34,827 nt of DNA from an uncultured Candidatus Saccharibacteria bacterium (GCA_937974295.1 CALBWN010000054.1:1-34827), one strand, 5' to 3'. Shown: positions 19,334-28,238, numbered from the stretch's first letter. A program made the numbers and translations. The notes: a model not told the origin generated them from the sequence alone.

Positions 19334-20289
19334 CGCTTCGTGTACTCCATAATCACTAGGGCTGTGCCATCCGACCTGGTATTGTAACGGAGTTGTTGCA
19401 CACCGTTATAGACTGCGAGTTTTGCTTGGAAGTACTGCAAGTTCGGGGCTGCCGGGTTGGTGTAACCGTTCGGATAGCGCTCACCATTAGCCATGTTAAG
19501 GACAGCATCAAAATTAATGAGGCTATCCACCATAGCAAATGTACCGTCGGCAAAACCGTTTTCTTGTCCATTGCCAGTTGTGTTAAATCTGAACACTTTA
19601 CGGTAGATTGGCTTGCCGTCGATAAAGGTTTTGTTGGTGTTAATTTCTGATGTTGAGTACTTATTCTCATTGAACTGTGTCCAGTCTATAGCGTTGCGGC
19701 CAATACTGCTATCGCCGTAGCCCTTAAAGTTGATTGATTTATCTTTCATAAAGCGACCGTCAACAAAGCCAGGTGATGCAAAGTCCCTAATATCGACGCA
19801 CTTGTTAAAGGTAATCTGCGTAACCCCAGCGTCCACACGTACCTTTGATAGCCCAATAAATGGGTTGCCAGCGCCCACGGCAGACTGTATTTGGCCCTCG
19901 CTCGCTCCCTGTGGGTTGCTTGATGGCGCGCCCTGCACAACCATAAGTTTGCACATGTTATTACTATTGTTGGTCACACCAGTTGTTGGTGTTACCTTCA
20001 TGTCAACGTAAAGCACTACGGTATCGATACGCGGGTTGCTCGTGTTAGCGGTTGGTATAGTTAGGGTTTCTGGCGCGTCTAGTCCACAGTAAATACGGTA
20101 CATCTTGCCACCACTATTACGCGGTAAGGCTGCAATACCACTATCTACCCGCACAGACATGCCCGGAACGCTAGTAGGCGTCACTACGAGACCGCCAATC
20201 ACATCACCTTGGATATGCCAGCTAAAGCCAATCATGTGGCCGTACTCGTCGGTCTTGCCTCCGTCTCGGTTAAATACAAGTCTTGTCAT
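19330..20289 (-). CDS. Tail fibre / receptor-binding-like protein
   Basis: 319 aa. The N-terminal part (about 1-150) has a beta-rich virion attachment pattern: GGLVVTPTSVPGMSVRVDSG, ETLTIPTANTSNPRIDTVVLYVD and an SEGQIQSAVGAGNPFIGLSKV section as found in actinophage and Gram-positive phage tail-tip proteins. After KDKSINFKGYG the C-terminal domain contains FIDGKPIYRKVFRFNTTG, SLINFDAVLNMANGE and a final IMEYTKR, a compact trimer-type head domain seen at the ends of many phage fibres. It is therefore the leading candidate for host adsorption. Exact family not named. Confidence 0.75.
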   Translation of the reverse strand: MTRLVFNRDGGKTDEYGHMIGFSWHIQGDVIGGLVVTPTSVPGMSVRVDSGIAALPRNSGGKMYRIYCGLDAPETLTIPTANTSNPRIDTVVLYVDMKVTPTTGVTNNSNNMCKLMVVQGAPSSNPQGASEGQIQSAVGAGNPFIGLSKVRVDAGVTQITFNKCVDIRDFASPGFVDGRFMKDKSINFKGYGDSSIGRNAIDWTQFNENKYSTSEINTNKTFIDGKPIYRKVFRFNTTGNGQENGFADGTFAMVDSLINFDAVLNMANGERYPNGYTNPAAPNLQYFQAKLAVYNGVQQLRYNTRSDGTALVIMEYTKR

Positions 20290-20308
20290 TATGTGTAATC
20301 CTTTCAGT

Positions 20309-20758
20309 TTATATTGTAGTCAAAATATTAATCTTCAGCGAGCCCCTACCGGCAGCGTATAGGTAGAATTTACCGCGCCATATACCATTATTGCGCCTGT
20401 TGCCATCTAACACGATCTGCCAGCGCTGTGTGCCGTCTACGGGGCGCAATCGCTGCACATGATGATCTACCGATCTTTCTGCTTCGTGCGTCTCAGACTT
20501 GACGACAAGGTGGTATACGAGGCTGCGTAGCTCCTCACGGTCACCATCTTTGGGCACAAAGGTAACATCAACCACTCGATCATTGAACCCGACATTGTCC
20601 AAATCAACATCCCACCTGTTACCGCTCTGCACGATGCTTGTGCGCACACTGTCGCTACCAAAGCCCTGCTGCCCTAGCTTTATCTCGTCGCGGAATCGTC
20701 GCAAGGCGTTGATGCGCTGGTAAAGGCGGTTAGCTGTCATCATATCCAACCTAGACAT
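20309..20758 (-). CDS. Small tail protein, paralogue C
   Basis: 149 aa. N-terminal coiled-coil segment MSRLDMMTANRLYQRINAL followed by FRDEIKLGQQG and SVRTS, then a beta-sandwich-like body (RVVDVTFVPKDG, SLVYHLVVKSE, RWQIVLDGNRR, GKFYLYAAGRG). The N-terminus repeats in the two upstream genes, so this is one of three tandem paralogues. Located between the tail-associated protein and the fibre, they are probably tail-tip or decoration subunits. Function is inferred from position only. Confidence 0.7.
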   Translation of the reverse strand: MSRLDMMTANRLYQRINALRRFRDEIKLGQQGFGSDSVRTSIVQSGNRWDVDLDNVGFNDRVVDVTFVPKDGDREELRSLVYHLVVKSETHEAERSVDHHVQRLRPVDGTQRWQIVLDGNRRNNGIWRGKFYLYAAGRGSLKINILTTI

Positions 20759-21242
20759 GCTCTACCACTCCTACTTCTGCATTATCGTTTGCTACTATGT
20801 ACACTTTCATACTCACGGTTTGCCCAGCTGTGCCGGTCACGCCAACTAACCACTCTACCTGGTTTGTACGGTTAGATACAAGCGGTAGCGGTTGTACAAT
20901 CCTCTTGAAAAACTGGCCAAACGGCTTTGTCTTCTGGTCTGTCTCATACACCAGTGTGCCGTCAGGATACCGTGCCTCAAATATAATATCAGCAAATAGC
21001 ACCTCGCTGTGTTTTGCGGTGGCTGTAACGCGTAGGAATTTAGCCCCAGCATTGCCGAACTGCCCACCTCGAGGCAGTGGCCCTTGCCAGTCAGCTACGG
21101 TGTTAGTGCTGCTCTCAGTAAAGCGCATATTGTCGCCACTGATTATCTGCGATTCTTTAATCTCTGCCATCTCCCGCTCTAACTCGGACAATAAGGCTTC
21201 CAGCTTCTCGCCCGGCAGCTCGCTCATTCTCTCAACTGTCAT
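20751..21242 (-). CDS. Small tail protein, paralogue B
   Basis: 163 aa from MTVERMSELPGEK at 21242 (GAGGTAAG upstream; ATGA overlap with the previous stop). A helical segment (LEALLSELEREMAEIKESQI) leads into ISGDNMRFTES, then a beta-rich body (AKFLRVTATAKHSEVLFADI, TNQVEWLVGVTGTAGQTVSM). The N-terminal pattern 'L..L......EIK..Q..SGD..R..ES' matches its neighbours. A related but diverged beta domain suggests subunits with different binding faces. Confidence 0.7.
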   Translation of the reverse strand: MTVERMSELPGEKLEALLSELEREMAEIKESQIISGDNMRFTESSTNTVADWQGPLPRGGQFGNAGAKFLRVTATAKHSEVLFADIIFEARYPDGTLVYETDQKTKPFGQFFKRIVQPLPLVSNRTNQVEWLVGVTGTAGQTVSMKVYIVANDNAEVGVVEHV

Positions 21243-21745
21243 TTTACACTTACCTCTATATAACCGGCGCACGTGCCACGCACTCGCACCTTTAAGCGGA
21301 GGCGGCAAATGTTACCAGTGTTTAATATGAGCGTTTTCCATCGTGTCTTCAGAGGATCACCAGCTAGTGACTCGTCAATCTCCATGAGCTTACGTACTGT
21401 TACCGCCGCTCTGTCGCTGTCCTCATAATACAAGCCCCCCTGTATCGAGCTGTATTGTGGAAAGCTCCACGCGTCCTGGTTTATCATACCCATGTACATA
21501 AACATGTAGCCGTTTACGATGGGTTGCGTTTGCGATCCATTGCCGGTGAATGTTACTGTAATCTCTCGTGAGCCGTTAGGTATCGTGCCGTCGTAGTCCC
21601 AGGTACGGCCTGTCTCGCTTTCATATGTGCGCACACCGCTCTTACCAGAGGTAGGTTGTGTGTACTTAAGCTCTCTAAAGTCAACCTGGAGTTGCCTCAG
21701 CTCCTCATACAAAGTGTTTTCAGATAAGCGATCAAGTCTAGTCAT
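21239..21745 (-). CDS. Small tail protein, paralogue A
   Basis: 168 aa. N-terminal coiled coil MTRLDRLSENTLYEELRQL, then DFRELKYTQPTSGKSGVRTY, followed by a beta domain (SREITVTFTGNGSQTQPIV, GYMFMYMGMIN, RAAVTVRKLMEI, CRLRLKVRVRGTCAGYI). The segment RTWDYDGTIPNGSREITVTF divided over strands is typical of small virion beta proteins. It overlaps the tail-associated gene by 8 nt. First of three tandem paralogues. Confidence 0.7.
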   Translation of the reverse strand: MTRLDRLSENTLYEELRQLQVDFRELKYTQPTSGKSGVRTYESETGRTWDYDGTIPNGSREITVTFTGNGSQTQPIVNGYMFMYMGMINQDAWSFPQYSSIQGGLYYEDSDRAAVTVRKLMEIDESLAGDPLKTRWKTLILNTGNICRLRLKVRVRGTCAGYIEVSVK

Positions 21746-22850
21746 CGTCTTGATCCTCTTGGATCTGCGGCACTGTAAAGTCGTCTAGGTACACTTCTAT
21801 CTGCTCTTCAAAACCATTGTCATCCAAGTGTACCTCGATCTTCTGCACCTGGTACACCTTATTCAGCCCCTCAATCATGCTGTGGCCGCTTGTACGCACC
21901 GGTATGTAGTCACCAACCTTGATGTAGTTTGCATCAAACTCGCGCCCAGTTACGGTGATCTTGGGAATCTCAAGCATAGTAGAGTACTTGGCTACAGCTG
22001 CGGCGGTGTTTTGGTTTAGGGTGCTTTGCTCTTTCACGCTGTTAAACGTCACTACCTTCTCACGGGTGTAATAAGCGTTGATACTCAGCGGGTCGCTCTG
22101 CACCGATACGATTTGGTCATCACCAAAGCCCGAACCAAGCCCCCAGATTTTGTTGTACACGCTCGTGGCCGAACGTTCGATGGCTGCACTCTTCACGTTG
22201 CCTTCAGGGCCACCAACGACAAACTCAATGTCGGTACGTGGTGAGCCAAACGTAGACAGTGTGTAAAACTTTTTATCAGGGGTAACCCTAACGTCAAAAT
22301 TACCATCAATAAGGTTGGTAAGCTTCAGTATCTTATCTTTAACGTCAGCACGCTTGTATGTACGGTCACGTAGCTTGCCGGTCATATATTGGCCGTCGTG
22401 TGGCACTTCAATACCCATATCGCCGGTGCTATCACTCTGGATGCGGCGCACAAGGTCAAGCGCAATCTCTGCGGCGTCTGTCTGGCGGTACTCATTGGTT
22501 ACCAGGCGGTCTTTAAGCATGTTTAGGTAGCCAGTCACACGTACTTCAATATCAGCCTCTTGGTCGATCTTTATGGTAGTAGACGTGACTTGGCCGCCCA
22601 CAATGTACACACCGTTACGCTTTACTCGCACGTCTGTCTGTAACGGGTAGAGTAACGACTGCGGAGGCGTACCAATGCCAGCACAGTATCGCTCAAACTC
22701 GTGTAGGTCTACCATAAACTCGATGGTGTCAGCCTCGTTGCGCTCAGTAGAGTAGCGCCGGTTTTTACAGAGGTGGGTAATATCTGCAAGCTTCTGGCCA
22801 TTTTTGTGCCATAGCTCAAATGCGTAATCACTGCCGTGCTTAAAGTCCAT
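21738..22850 (-). CDS. Tail-associated (Tal / Gp37-like) baseplate protein
   Basis: 370 aa from MDFKHGSDYAFELW at 22850, 1 nt after the Dit stop; GGGGGTATAG gives the ribosome site. It fits siphovirus ReqiPepy6 Gp37-like / Tal N-terminal hub proteins: NEADTIEFMVDLHEFERYC, DVRVKRNGVYIVGGQVTS, IEVRVTGYLNMLKDRLV, AEIALDLVRRIQSD, NVKSAAIERSATSVYN and a C-terminal QKIEVHLDDNGFEEQIEVY. It forms the tail-tip hub under Dit and guides membrane contact. No peptidase domain is attached. Confidence 0.82.
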   Translation of the reverse strand: MDFKHGSDYAFELWHKNGQKLADITHLCKNRRYSTERNEADTIEFMVDLHEFERYCAGIGTPPQSLLYPLQTDVRVKRNGVYIVGGQVTSTTIKIDQEADIEVRVTGYLNMLKDRLVTNEYRQTDAAEIALDLVRRIQSDSTGDMGIEVPHDGQYMTGKLRDRTYKRADVKDKILKLTNLIDGNFDVRVTPDKKFYTLSTFGSPRTDIEFVVGGPEGNVKSAAIERSATSVYNKIWGLGSGFGDDQIVSVQSDPLSINAYYTREKVVTFNSVKEQSTLNQNTAAAVAKYSTMLEIPKITVTGREFDANYIKVGDYIPVRTSGHSMIEGLNKVYQVQKIEVHLDDNGFEEQIEVYLDDFTVPQIQEDQDDD

Positions 22851-22851
22851 G

Positions 22852-23679
22852 CTATACCCCCATGAAGCCGTTACGCCACTCAACAATAGCTACTACTGTG
22901 TCAGCACCGCTTGCGCTCTCCAGCCTAAATACGTTATCGCCAGGCTGCAAGCTAAAGAACGTGCTTTGGTCACTCAACTTGTCAAAGATGTTGCCGCCGT
23001 TTAGCAAGACGCTGCGGGTACGGGTATCAATGACAACCTCGCTGCCCTCAGGCGCACTAAAGCCAGACAGCTGCACAAGCTTGCCGGTAGTCACATTTAT
23101 CAGTGTTGGGTCGGTCATGCTGCCCTTAAACTTGATCACAGGCTTAACTGGAGTGTTACCATTGTTGCGCGCCGTAACCTCACCGCTACCAGACTGCCAT
23201 TCAACAGGTAAGACGTACGGGAATATATAACCACCGCCACGCTGCTTGCCAACTTGTATAGATAGCGCTGTGCCGTCTGTGTTGTCGTAGATAACAGGGT
23301 CAGGACACAGAAACTCAAAACGAAAGTCGGAACTGTTGATAAGACGGTCAAAATCCATCTCGGAATCTGTCAGGTGGCCATTTACCAAGTATGAGTTACC
23401 AGCGTTAGTAATCAACTCAATAGCGATTGATCTTTGCCGCACGGCCGCCATAATCTCTTTACGCTTCTGCTCTAGCTCCGCTTCATCTTCGCCGAATATA
23501 CGCCCTTGTATAGACACTTTGCGCATACCGTAGAACTGTGAGGCGACGTAGCCGCCGTCTCTCTCAGTCAAGACGGCGCTACTCGTACGAATCTCGGGAA
23601 TGGCAAAACCCTTTACTGTGTCCAGGTAAAACCTACTCTCCCGATCGTTTATCACAAAGTTGTTTAGTTTAATGATCAT
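22852..23679 (-). CDS. Distal tail protein (Dit)
   Basis: 275 aa. Siphovirus-type tail component: an N-terminal ring domain (YLDTVKGFAIPEIRTSSAV, then SIQGRIFGEDEAELEQKRKE and AAVRQRSIAIELITNAG), SDFRFEFLCPDPVIYD, and a C-terminal galectin-like domain (VKPVIKFKGSMTDPTLINV, SEVVIDTRTRSVLLNG, FFSLQPGDNVFRLES). Dit forms the hexameric ring connecting the tube to the tip. It lies directly after the tape measure, the conserved order, and overlaps it by 4 nt. Confidence 0.88.
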   Translation of the reverse strand: MIIKLNNFVINDRESRFYLDTVKGFAIPEIRTSSAVLTERDGGYVASQFYGMRKVSIQGRIFGEDEAELEQKRKEIMAAVRQRSIAIELITNAGNSYLVNGHLTDSEMDFDRLINSSDFRFEFLCPDPVIYDNTDGTALSIQVGKQRGGGYIFPYVLPVEWQSGSGEVTARNNGNTPVKPVIKFKGSMTDPTLINVTTGKLVQLSGFSAPEGSEVVIDTRTRSVLLNGGNIFDKLSDQSTFFSLQPGDNVFRLESASGADTVVAIVEWRNGFMGV

Positions 23680-25958
23680 CCTCTTGCTAACCTCCAGCCG
23701 ATTTGCTCGATTACATTGTGCGCATCAACGTCGTTGTGTACTTCCATATGTTGTATTGTAACACCGCCGCCACCGCCTCGGCTATTCCGGAAGGCGTTCG
23801 CGGTTTGTGTAGCAGTGTACACGTCAGCACCCTTTGGAAGGTTGACTAGCTCAGGGCCACGCTCACCAACCAGGGTAACACCACCGGCGTAGTTCTTCGC
23901 ACCAAAGGCGAGGCGAGGCAAGCCAATGTGAGGTATACCAGGAATATGCACGCCAGGTATTTTGTTGATGATGCCTGCCGCACCGTTGATCATGCTGATA
24001 AAGCTGTTAAGGCCGTTTTGCACCATGCCGATGATACCGTTGACGACACCACGAATAGTACCGCCGATCATATTACCAGCTACAGTACCGATTGGCCGGA
24101 AAAAGCTCGCAATAGCGTTATATACACCGCTTGCTACGCCGATAATACTGTTTAAAGCACCAGATGCCGCATTAGCCGCCCATCCGAACACAGCGCCAAA
24201 GAAATTGCCGACACCAGAGAAGATGCCCCGGATCTGTGCCCACACACCGCCGAAAAAGCCAGCGATAGGCGACCACACAGCCATAACGATAGCAGACGCG
24301 GTTTGGAAGACAGCTTGGATAAAGCCGGTGACAGCTTGGAATCCAGCCGATATACCGCTCCACAAAGCGTTTAATACGGCCATAATCTGGTCTTTAAACG
24401 TAATCACAAGCCCGATAAGCAGTGAGAACGGCCAAAACATGATGGCAAGGATGGTCGGCCCCCAGTTTTGCAAAAAGGCAGTCACGTTGTTAAAGGCTGT
24501 AGTAATAGCCTGCCATACATTACTCAATGCTTGGCCTATACCGTTAAAGATGCCGGTAAACCACTCAACCATACCATTCCAGGCTGTCTTGATCCACTCA
24601 ACAGCATTACTAAAGATGTGAAAACGTTGCTCAAGGTCGATGAGTAGCGGAATAACTATGGCAATCGCAGTTATGATGAGCCCGATTGGGTTTTTACTAA
24701 TGACGCCAGCCAAGAACTTGAAAGCACCGCCGGCTTCCTTGACTTTGACGAAGAGGCCACCGAACCAGCCTATAACCTGATTGATTTTTAGCGCTATAAA
24801 CAGGGAGGCAACATAAGAGATAATAGGGGTAAGTGCCGTAAGGGCCGCACCAAAGGCTTCAATGATACCGGAGTTTGCAAGCTCTTTAATTATCTTTGTA
24901 AGAGGAGGTAGCAGTTTCATACCAATATCAGTGCCGACAGTCTCCAGCGTACTCTTTAAGTTGTCCAATGCACCGTTAAAGCCGCTATTTTGCGCTTTGG
25001 CCAAGTCCATAGCAGCACCAGAACGGCCCACAGCCTTTGACATGTCATCGTATGACTTACCAGCCGAATCAGCCAGGAAGGCAGCCGCACGGAAGGCGTC
25101 AGTGCCAAAGATAGTGGCAAGCGCTTGCTGTTTCTGCTCTTCAGATAGGCCTTTAAGCCCGTTTTGGAGGTTTTGGGCGAGTTGCCGCATACCAACGAAC
25201 TTACCGCTAGCGTCGTAGGCATTAATACCTAACTGATGCATAAGGTTGGCAGCCTTTTTGCTTGGGTTAGCCAAGCTGATAAGCATAGTTTTAAGCGACG
25301 TACCAGCGTCAGAACCTTGCATACCGCGGTTAGCGAATAAGCCAAGTGTGGTCACTGTGTCCTCTAACGACACACCAAACTGGCTAGCAACAGCAGCGGA
25401 CTGCTGGAGGCCTAGAGAGAGGCCACGAATATCTGTAGCGGAGGCGTTAGCGCCGTTAGCGAGAACGTCAGCAACCTTGCCGGCGTCGCTTCCTTTCAAT
25501 TTGAAAGCGTTCAATGCTTGGGCTGCGATAGTAGCAGCGTCTGCCACGTCAATCTGGCCTGCTTTAGCTAGGGACATAACACCCTTTGATGCTGCTAGCG
25601 TATCATTCACCGACAAACCGGCCTTTGATAGCTCTGTCATGGCGTTTGCTGCGTCTCTAGCACTCACACCAGGTAAAGATGCATCTTGGCCCAACTCACG
25701 CGCTTTAGCGGCCACCATGGCCATCTGCTGCGCTGTAGCACCAGATACTGATTTGAATATGTTCAAGCCTTGCTCGTAGTCGCCAGCCATCTTCACAGAG
25801 GCTACACCGGCAGCCAATGCACCAGCGCCCACAAGCTTCATGGCCGAACCAACAGGCTCTAGGTGTTTTTTAAGCTTCCCAGAGGCAGCACTAACCCTGT
25901 CCATCTCTTGGGTGGCTTGGTCTCGTGCCTTGATAATGATCTGTATAGTATTAGCCAT
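23676..25958 (-). CDS. Tape measure protein
   Basis: 760 aa, the second-longest gene. Residues about 50-340 form the phage-tail minor-protein TMP domain: GDYEQGLNIFKSVSGATAQQ, ARDAANAMTELSKAGLSVND, GSDAGTSLKTMLISLANPS and EEQKQQALATIFGTDAFRAA. About 360-620 are long hydrophobic and amphipathic helices with Trp-rich repeats. The C-terminal section contains MIGGTIRGVVNGIIGMV, IPGVHIPGIPHIGLPRLA and GVTLVGERGPELVNLPKG, a common tape-measure end. It sets tail length and may be ejected into the host envelope. A fairly short tape measure predicts a tail near 100 nm by the usual rule. Confidence 0.93.
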   Translation of the reverse strand: MANTIQIIIKARDQATQEMDRVSAASGKLKKHLEPVGSAMKLVGAGALAAGVASVKMAGDYEQGLNIFKSVSGATAQQMAMVAAKARELGQDASLPGVSARDAANAMTELSKAGLSVNDTLAASKGVMSLAKAGQIDVADAATIAAQALNAFKLKGSDAGKVADVLANGANASATDIRGLSLGLQQSAAVASQFGVSLEDTVTTLGLFANRGMQGSDAGTSLKTMLISLANPSKKAANLMHQLGINAYDASGKFVGMRQLAQNLQNGLKGLSEEQKQQALATIFGTDAFRAAAFLADSAGKSYDDMSKAVGRSGAAMDLAKAQNSGFNGALDNLKSTLETVGTDIGMKLLPPLTKIIKELANSGIIEAFGAALTALTPIISYVASLFIALKINQVIGWFGGLFVKVKEAGGAFKFLAGVISKNPIGLIITAIAIVIPLLIDLEQRFHIFSNAVEWIKTAWNGMVEWFTGIFNGIGQALSNVWQAITTAFNNVTAFLQNWGPTILAIMFWPFSLLIGLVITFKDQIMAVLNALWSGISAGFQAVTGFIQAVFQTASAIVMAVWSPIAGFFGGVWAQIRGIFSGVGNFFGAVFGWAANAASGALNSIIGVASGVYNAIASFFRPIGTVAGNMIGGTIRGVVNGIIGMVQNGLNSFISMINGAAGIINKIPGVHIPGIPHIGLPRLAFGAKNYAGGVTLVGERGPELVNLPKGADVYTATQTANAFRNSRGGGGGVTIQHMEVHNDVDAHNVIEQIGWRLARG

Positions 25959-26193
25959 GGTTGTTTACGCTGCTATTCTGGCGCATTGCCTTTTTATTCT
26001 CGTACTCGCTCCGCTTGTCTTCAAGGTAGAATATCTTCATCATGTAATTAACCTCTGCGACCGGCTCGTCGTCCATCTCTTGGGCGGTTAGCCCAAACTC
26101 TTTACGATAACGCCGGCGAGTTAGCAAGTCCAATGTGGCTGCTTCCTTCGCCGGCCTATCGTAGTAAATGACGCGCTCCAAGTCGCTAACTAT
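25951..26193 (-). CDS. Tail assembly chaperone T region, made as GT by -1 frameshift
   Basis: The T reading frame contributes about 80 aa after the slip site: IVSDLERVIYYDRPAKEA, TRRRYRKEFGLTAQEM and a charged end. The frame has a TTG at 26181 but no ribosome site, and it is in the -1 frame relative to G. It is therefore most likely expressed only as a 193-aa GT fusion through CCCAAAA at 26193-26199. GT chaperones bind the tape measure and recruit tail-tube subunits; the gene lies between the tube and tape-measure genes as expected. Confidence 0.8.
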   Translation of the reverse strand: MVSDLERVIYYDRPAKEAATLDLLTRRRYRKEFGLTAQEMDDEPVAEVNYMMKIFYLEDKRSEYENKKAMRQNSSVNNHG

Positions 26194-26531
26194 TTTGGGT
26201 CAGTAGCACCAACCGCTGCCACAATCACTTGCGAGGCTGCGGACACTGGCAAATCGTCCAGGTCATCAGCTTCTGCGTCTACTAGTTCGCCGTTAAAGAC
26301 GATCTTGCCGCCCACAAAGCCCTTTTTAACCATAGGCAGCAATTGTGCTGTCTGGTCGTCGGTTAGCTCGCCATCTGCGCTAGCTTCGCCCTGGAAGTTG
26401 CGTAGCTCTGGCAGCTGCTTCATGGTTAGTGGTGCAATCTCGATGTAAGCATCTTTCCATAGCTTGCCGTACTTGTCGGCTAACATGGCTAGGCTTACTT
26501 TGGTTGCAAATTGTTGTGATAAACGGCCCAT
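26190..26531 (-). CDS. Tail assembly chaperone G
   Basis: 113 aa from MGRLSQQFATK at 26531, preceded by GAAAGGAC. Mixed protein with LAMLADKYGKLWKDAYIEIA, MKQLPELRNFQGEAS, DQTAQLLPMVKKGF and an acidic section (VDAEADDLDDLPV). Ends GATDPK-stop, with the last two codons forming the slippery CCA AAA. G is made in excess over GT in this gene system. Position before T and the tape measure identifies it. Confidence 0.82.
   Translation of the reverse strand: MGRLSQQFATKVSLAMLADKYGKLWKDAYIEIAPLTMKQLPELRNFQGEASADGELTDDQTAQLLPMVKKGFVGGKIVFNGELVDAEADDLDDLPVSAASQVIVAAVGATDPK
26193..26199 (-). promoter_or_regulatory. Programmed -1 frameshift slippery heptamer CCCAAAA
   Basis: In the G frame it reads C CCA AAA and is directly followed by TAG, an ideal X XXY YYZ arrangement. 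After a -1 slip the ribosome reads CCC AAA ATA GTT AGC into the T frame. A possible 8-bp stem GCCGGCGA/TCGCCGGC lies 38 nt downstream (26155-26112). Confidence 0.85.
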
Positions 26532-26562
26532 ATTGGTTGGTGTCCTTTCCTTATTTGATTTA

Positions 26563-27552
26563 TTAGTAACTTGCGGTGCTATTAACCAGCTCTGCCTCAA
26601 TCTGCGTGCCGTTAGCAGCAGAGAAGAGGCCTTGCACGGTGAACTTCTCCATAACAACGTCATCGAGCCCTTGGTCGCGCTCCCACTCAGAGATAACGAC
26701 AGCTGGCAAGGTAAACTTAAGTGATGGGTTTTCATCCTTTGCTGTACCGATCTTGTCGTCGGTGTTTACCATTGAAAGCTCGAGGGCGTACTTGGTGTTT
26801 TTAAGCGATGCATCCTTAAGCGTGTTATCGCTGTAGCGCCGCTCACACTCAAACATCACGTCAAACGCCTTATTATGAATCTCAGCAGGCGTGACACTAC
26901 CAGCCTCGTAGTAAGCCTCAGTGTTGCGCTCAATCTTCACCTTTGCGCTCTTGATCGATACACGTGGTGCGGCTGCAAGGCCGGCTTTGTTAGCGGCCAT
27001 CTTCAGCTGGCAGTACTTACTGGTAAACTCGGCCTCAGACTCCACAAACGTGACGGTGCTTGTAGCAGGCGTGCCCCGGCGGCCGATAAAGTCAGCGGTG
27101 TACTTCACGTACTCACCAGTGACAATGTCAATCTCAAGGCTCTTAAGACACGACAGCTCGTACTTAAGGTCGGCAGCTGGTGACTTTTCAAAGATAGTCA
27201 AGCTTGGCGACAAGTTGCTATTAAGGCGGGTAAAGTTGTGCTTGAACGTGCCAGCTTTAGCACCGGCAGCGCTCGTGACTTGCCCAAGGGCAGCAAGCAG
27301 AATAAGCCCAAAGCTCTCTACCTGGATCTTACCCTCAATCTTGCCCTCGCTCCAAATCTGCGTAACGATGGCATCGTTGTTTAGGTCAATCACGCCCATG
27401 GCGCTGTTGTTAAGTGCACTCTCGTGCTTGTCTTGTAGGTCAGCGCTCAAGTGAGGTATCCAGTGAGCCGCGGTAGCAGCTGCTGTGCCACGCGTAGCTT
27501 CCTTGGCGATACCATAGCTAATACGCCGACCGATAAAGTCGATATTTGCCAT
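26563..27552 (-). CDS. Major tail tube protein
   Basis: 329 aa, beta-rich: FIGRRISYGIAKEATRGTAA at the start, GVIDLNNDAIVTQIWSEGKI, QVESFGLILLAALGQVTS, HNFTRLNSNLSPSLTIFEK, SLEIDIVTGEYVKYTADFIG and a terminal QGLFSAANGTQIEAELVNS. This matches phage tail-tube (lambda gpV/phi-type) proteins, including the repeated tube-face strand pattern. It builds the stacked rings of the non-contractile tail and lies just before the chaperone genes. Good ribosome site; its ATG overlaps the preceding stop. Confidence 0.88.
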   Translation of the reverse strand: MANIDFIGRRISYGIAKEATRGTAAATAAHWIPHLSADLQDKHESALNNSAMGVIDLNNDAIVTQIWSEGKIEGKIQVESFGLILLAALGQVTSAAGAKAGTFKHNFTRLNSNLSPSLTIFEKSPAADLKYELSCLKSLEIDIVTGEYVKYTADFIGRRGTPATSTVTFVESEAEFTSKYCQLKMAANKAGLAAAPRVSIKSAKVKIERNTEAYYEAGSVTPAEIHNKAFDVMFECERRYSDNTLKDASLKNTKYALELSMVNTDDKIGTAKDENPSLKFTLPAVVISEWERDQGLDDVVMEKFTVQGLFSAANGTQIEAELVNSTASY

Positions 27553-27749
27553 TAGTTGGCCTCCGTTTTACTTTTATCATCTGATGTATCAGGCTCAGCC
27601 TCTACTGGCTCAGCCTGCTCGTCAAACGTTTCTTTAATCATATTATCAAACCTTAAAGCCGCCTCTTGTGCCGACGTGGCCTCAACGGTCGTGCCGGTCT
27701 CGGGGTTAAAGTAGATACGTTTTGGTGATTGGTTATTGTTCATGTTCAT
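27552..27749 (-). CDS. Hypothetical 65-aa acidic protein between neck and tail genes
   Basis: Not recognised. Starts MNMNNNQSPKRIYFNPET (or at the second Met, 27743). A helix AQEAALRFDNMIKETFDE leads to a Glu/Pro/Asp-rich disordered tail. Preceded by TAGGAGTATG. The adjacent position suggests a virion-assembly accessory. Confidence 0.65.
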   Translation of the reverse strand: MNMNNNQSPKRIYFNPETGTTVEATSAQEAALRFDNMIKETFDEQAEPVEAEPDTSDDKSKTEAN

Positions 27750-27775
27750 ACTCCTACCTGATTATAAACAATTTA

Positions 27776-28237
27776 CTAGTTACCTGTGTAGTGGTCGTAG
27801 CGCACTATAACATTGATAGTAGCCACCAAAGCCATCACAGGCTCGGTTGCCACGCTCCAGCCGGCAGACGTTGGCACAACGCCTAGCACACGATCTTTGC
27901 CGCGGTGTCGTAGCCCGTCTAGGTCTACCGTGTCGTCTATAGCGTCACGGATAAGCCCAGATAGTATGCGCATGTTCTTAAAGTCCTCTGCGCGCTTGCT
28001 CTCGTCTTCATTCATAGGAATGATAGCAATGACGTTAAAGCCCTCACGCCGGTGCACTTCAGTGTTTTGCCCAAGCTCGGCCGGTGCGTCGTCTGGCACG
28101 ATCATCACAGCAGGGTAGCCCTGGTACTTATTTACTCCGTCGTCGTAGTCTACAACCTCAGCAAATACAGGGTTGTCGTCTTCGTCGCGGATGGCCTTTA
28201 CTACCTCTACTAGTTTGTTGCTGATCTTATTTTGCAT
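27776..28237 (-). CDS. Tail terminator-like protein
   Basis: 153 aa. Alpha/beta protein: KISNKLVEVVKAIRDEDDN, YQGYPAVMIVPDDAPAEL, REGFNVIAIIPMNEDESK, LSGLIRDAIDDTVDLDG and a final strand MALVATINVIVRYDHY. This layout and position (between the HK97 gp10-like neck protein and the tail tube) match siphovirus tail terminators, which cap the tube and bind the connector. Identification is by order and fold pattern. Confidence 0.72.
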   Translation of the reverse strand: MQNKISNKLVEVVKAIRDEDDNPVFAEVVDYDDGVNKYQGYPAVMIVPDDAPAELGQNTEVHRREGFNVIAIIPMNEDESKRAEDFKNMRILSGLIRDAIDDTVDLDGLRHRGKDRVLGVVPTSAGWSVATEPVMALVATINVIVRYDHYTGN

Positions 28238-28238
28238 G

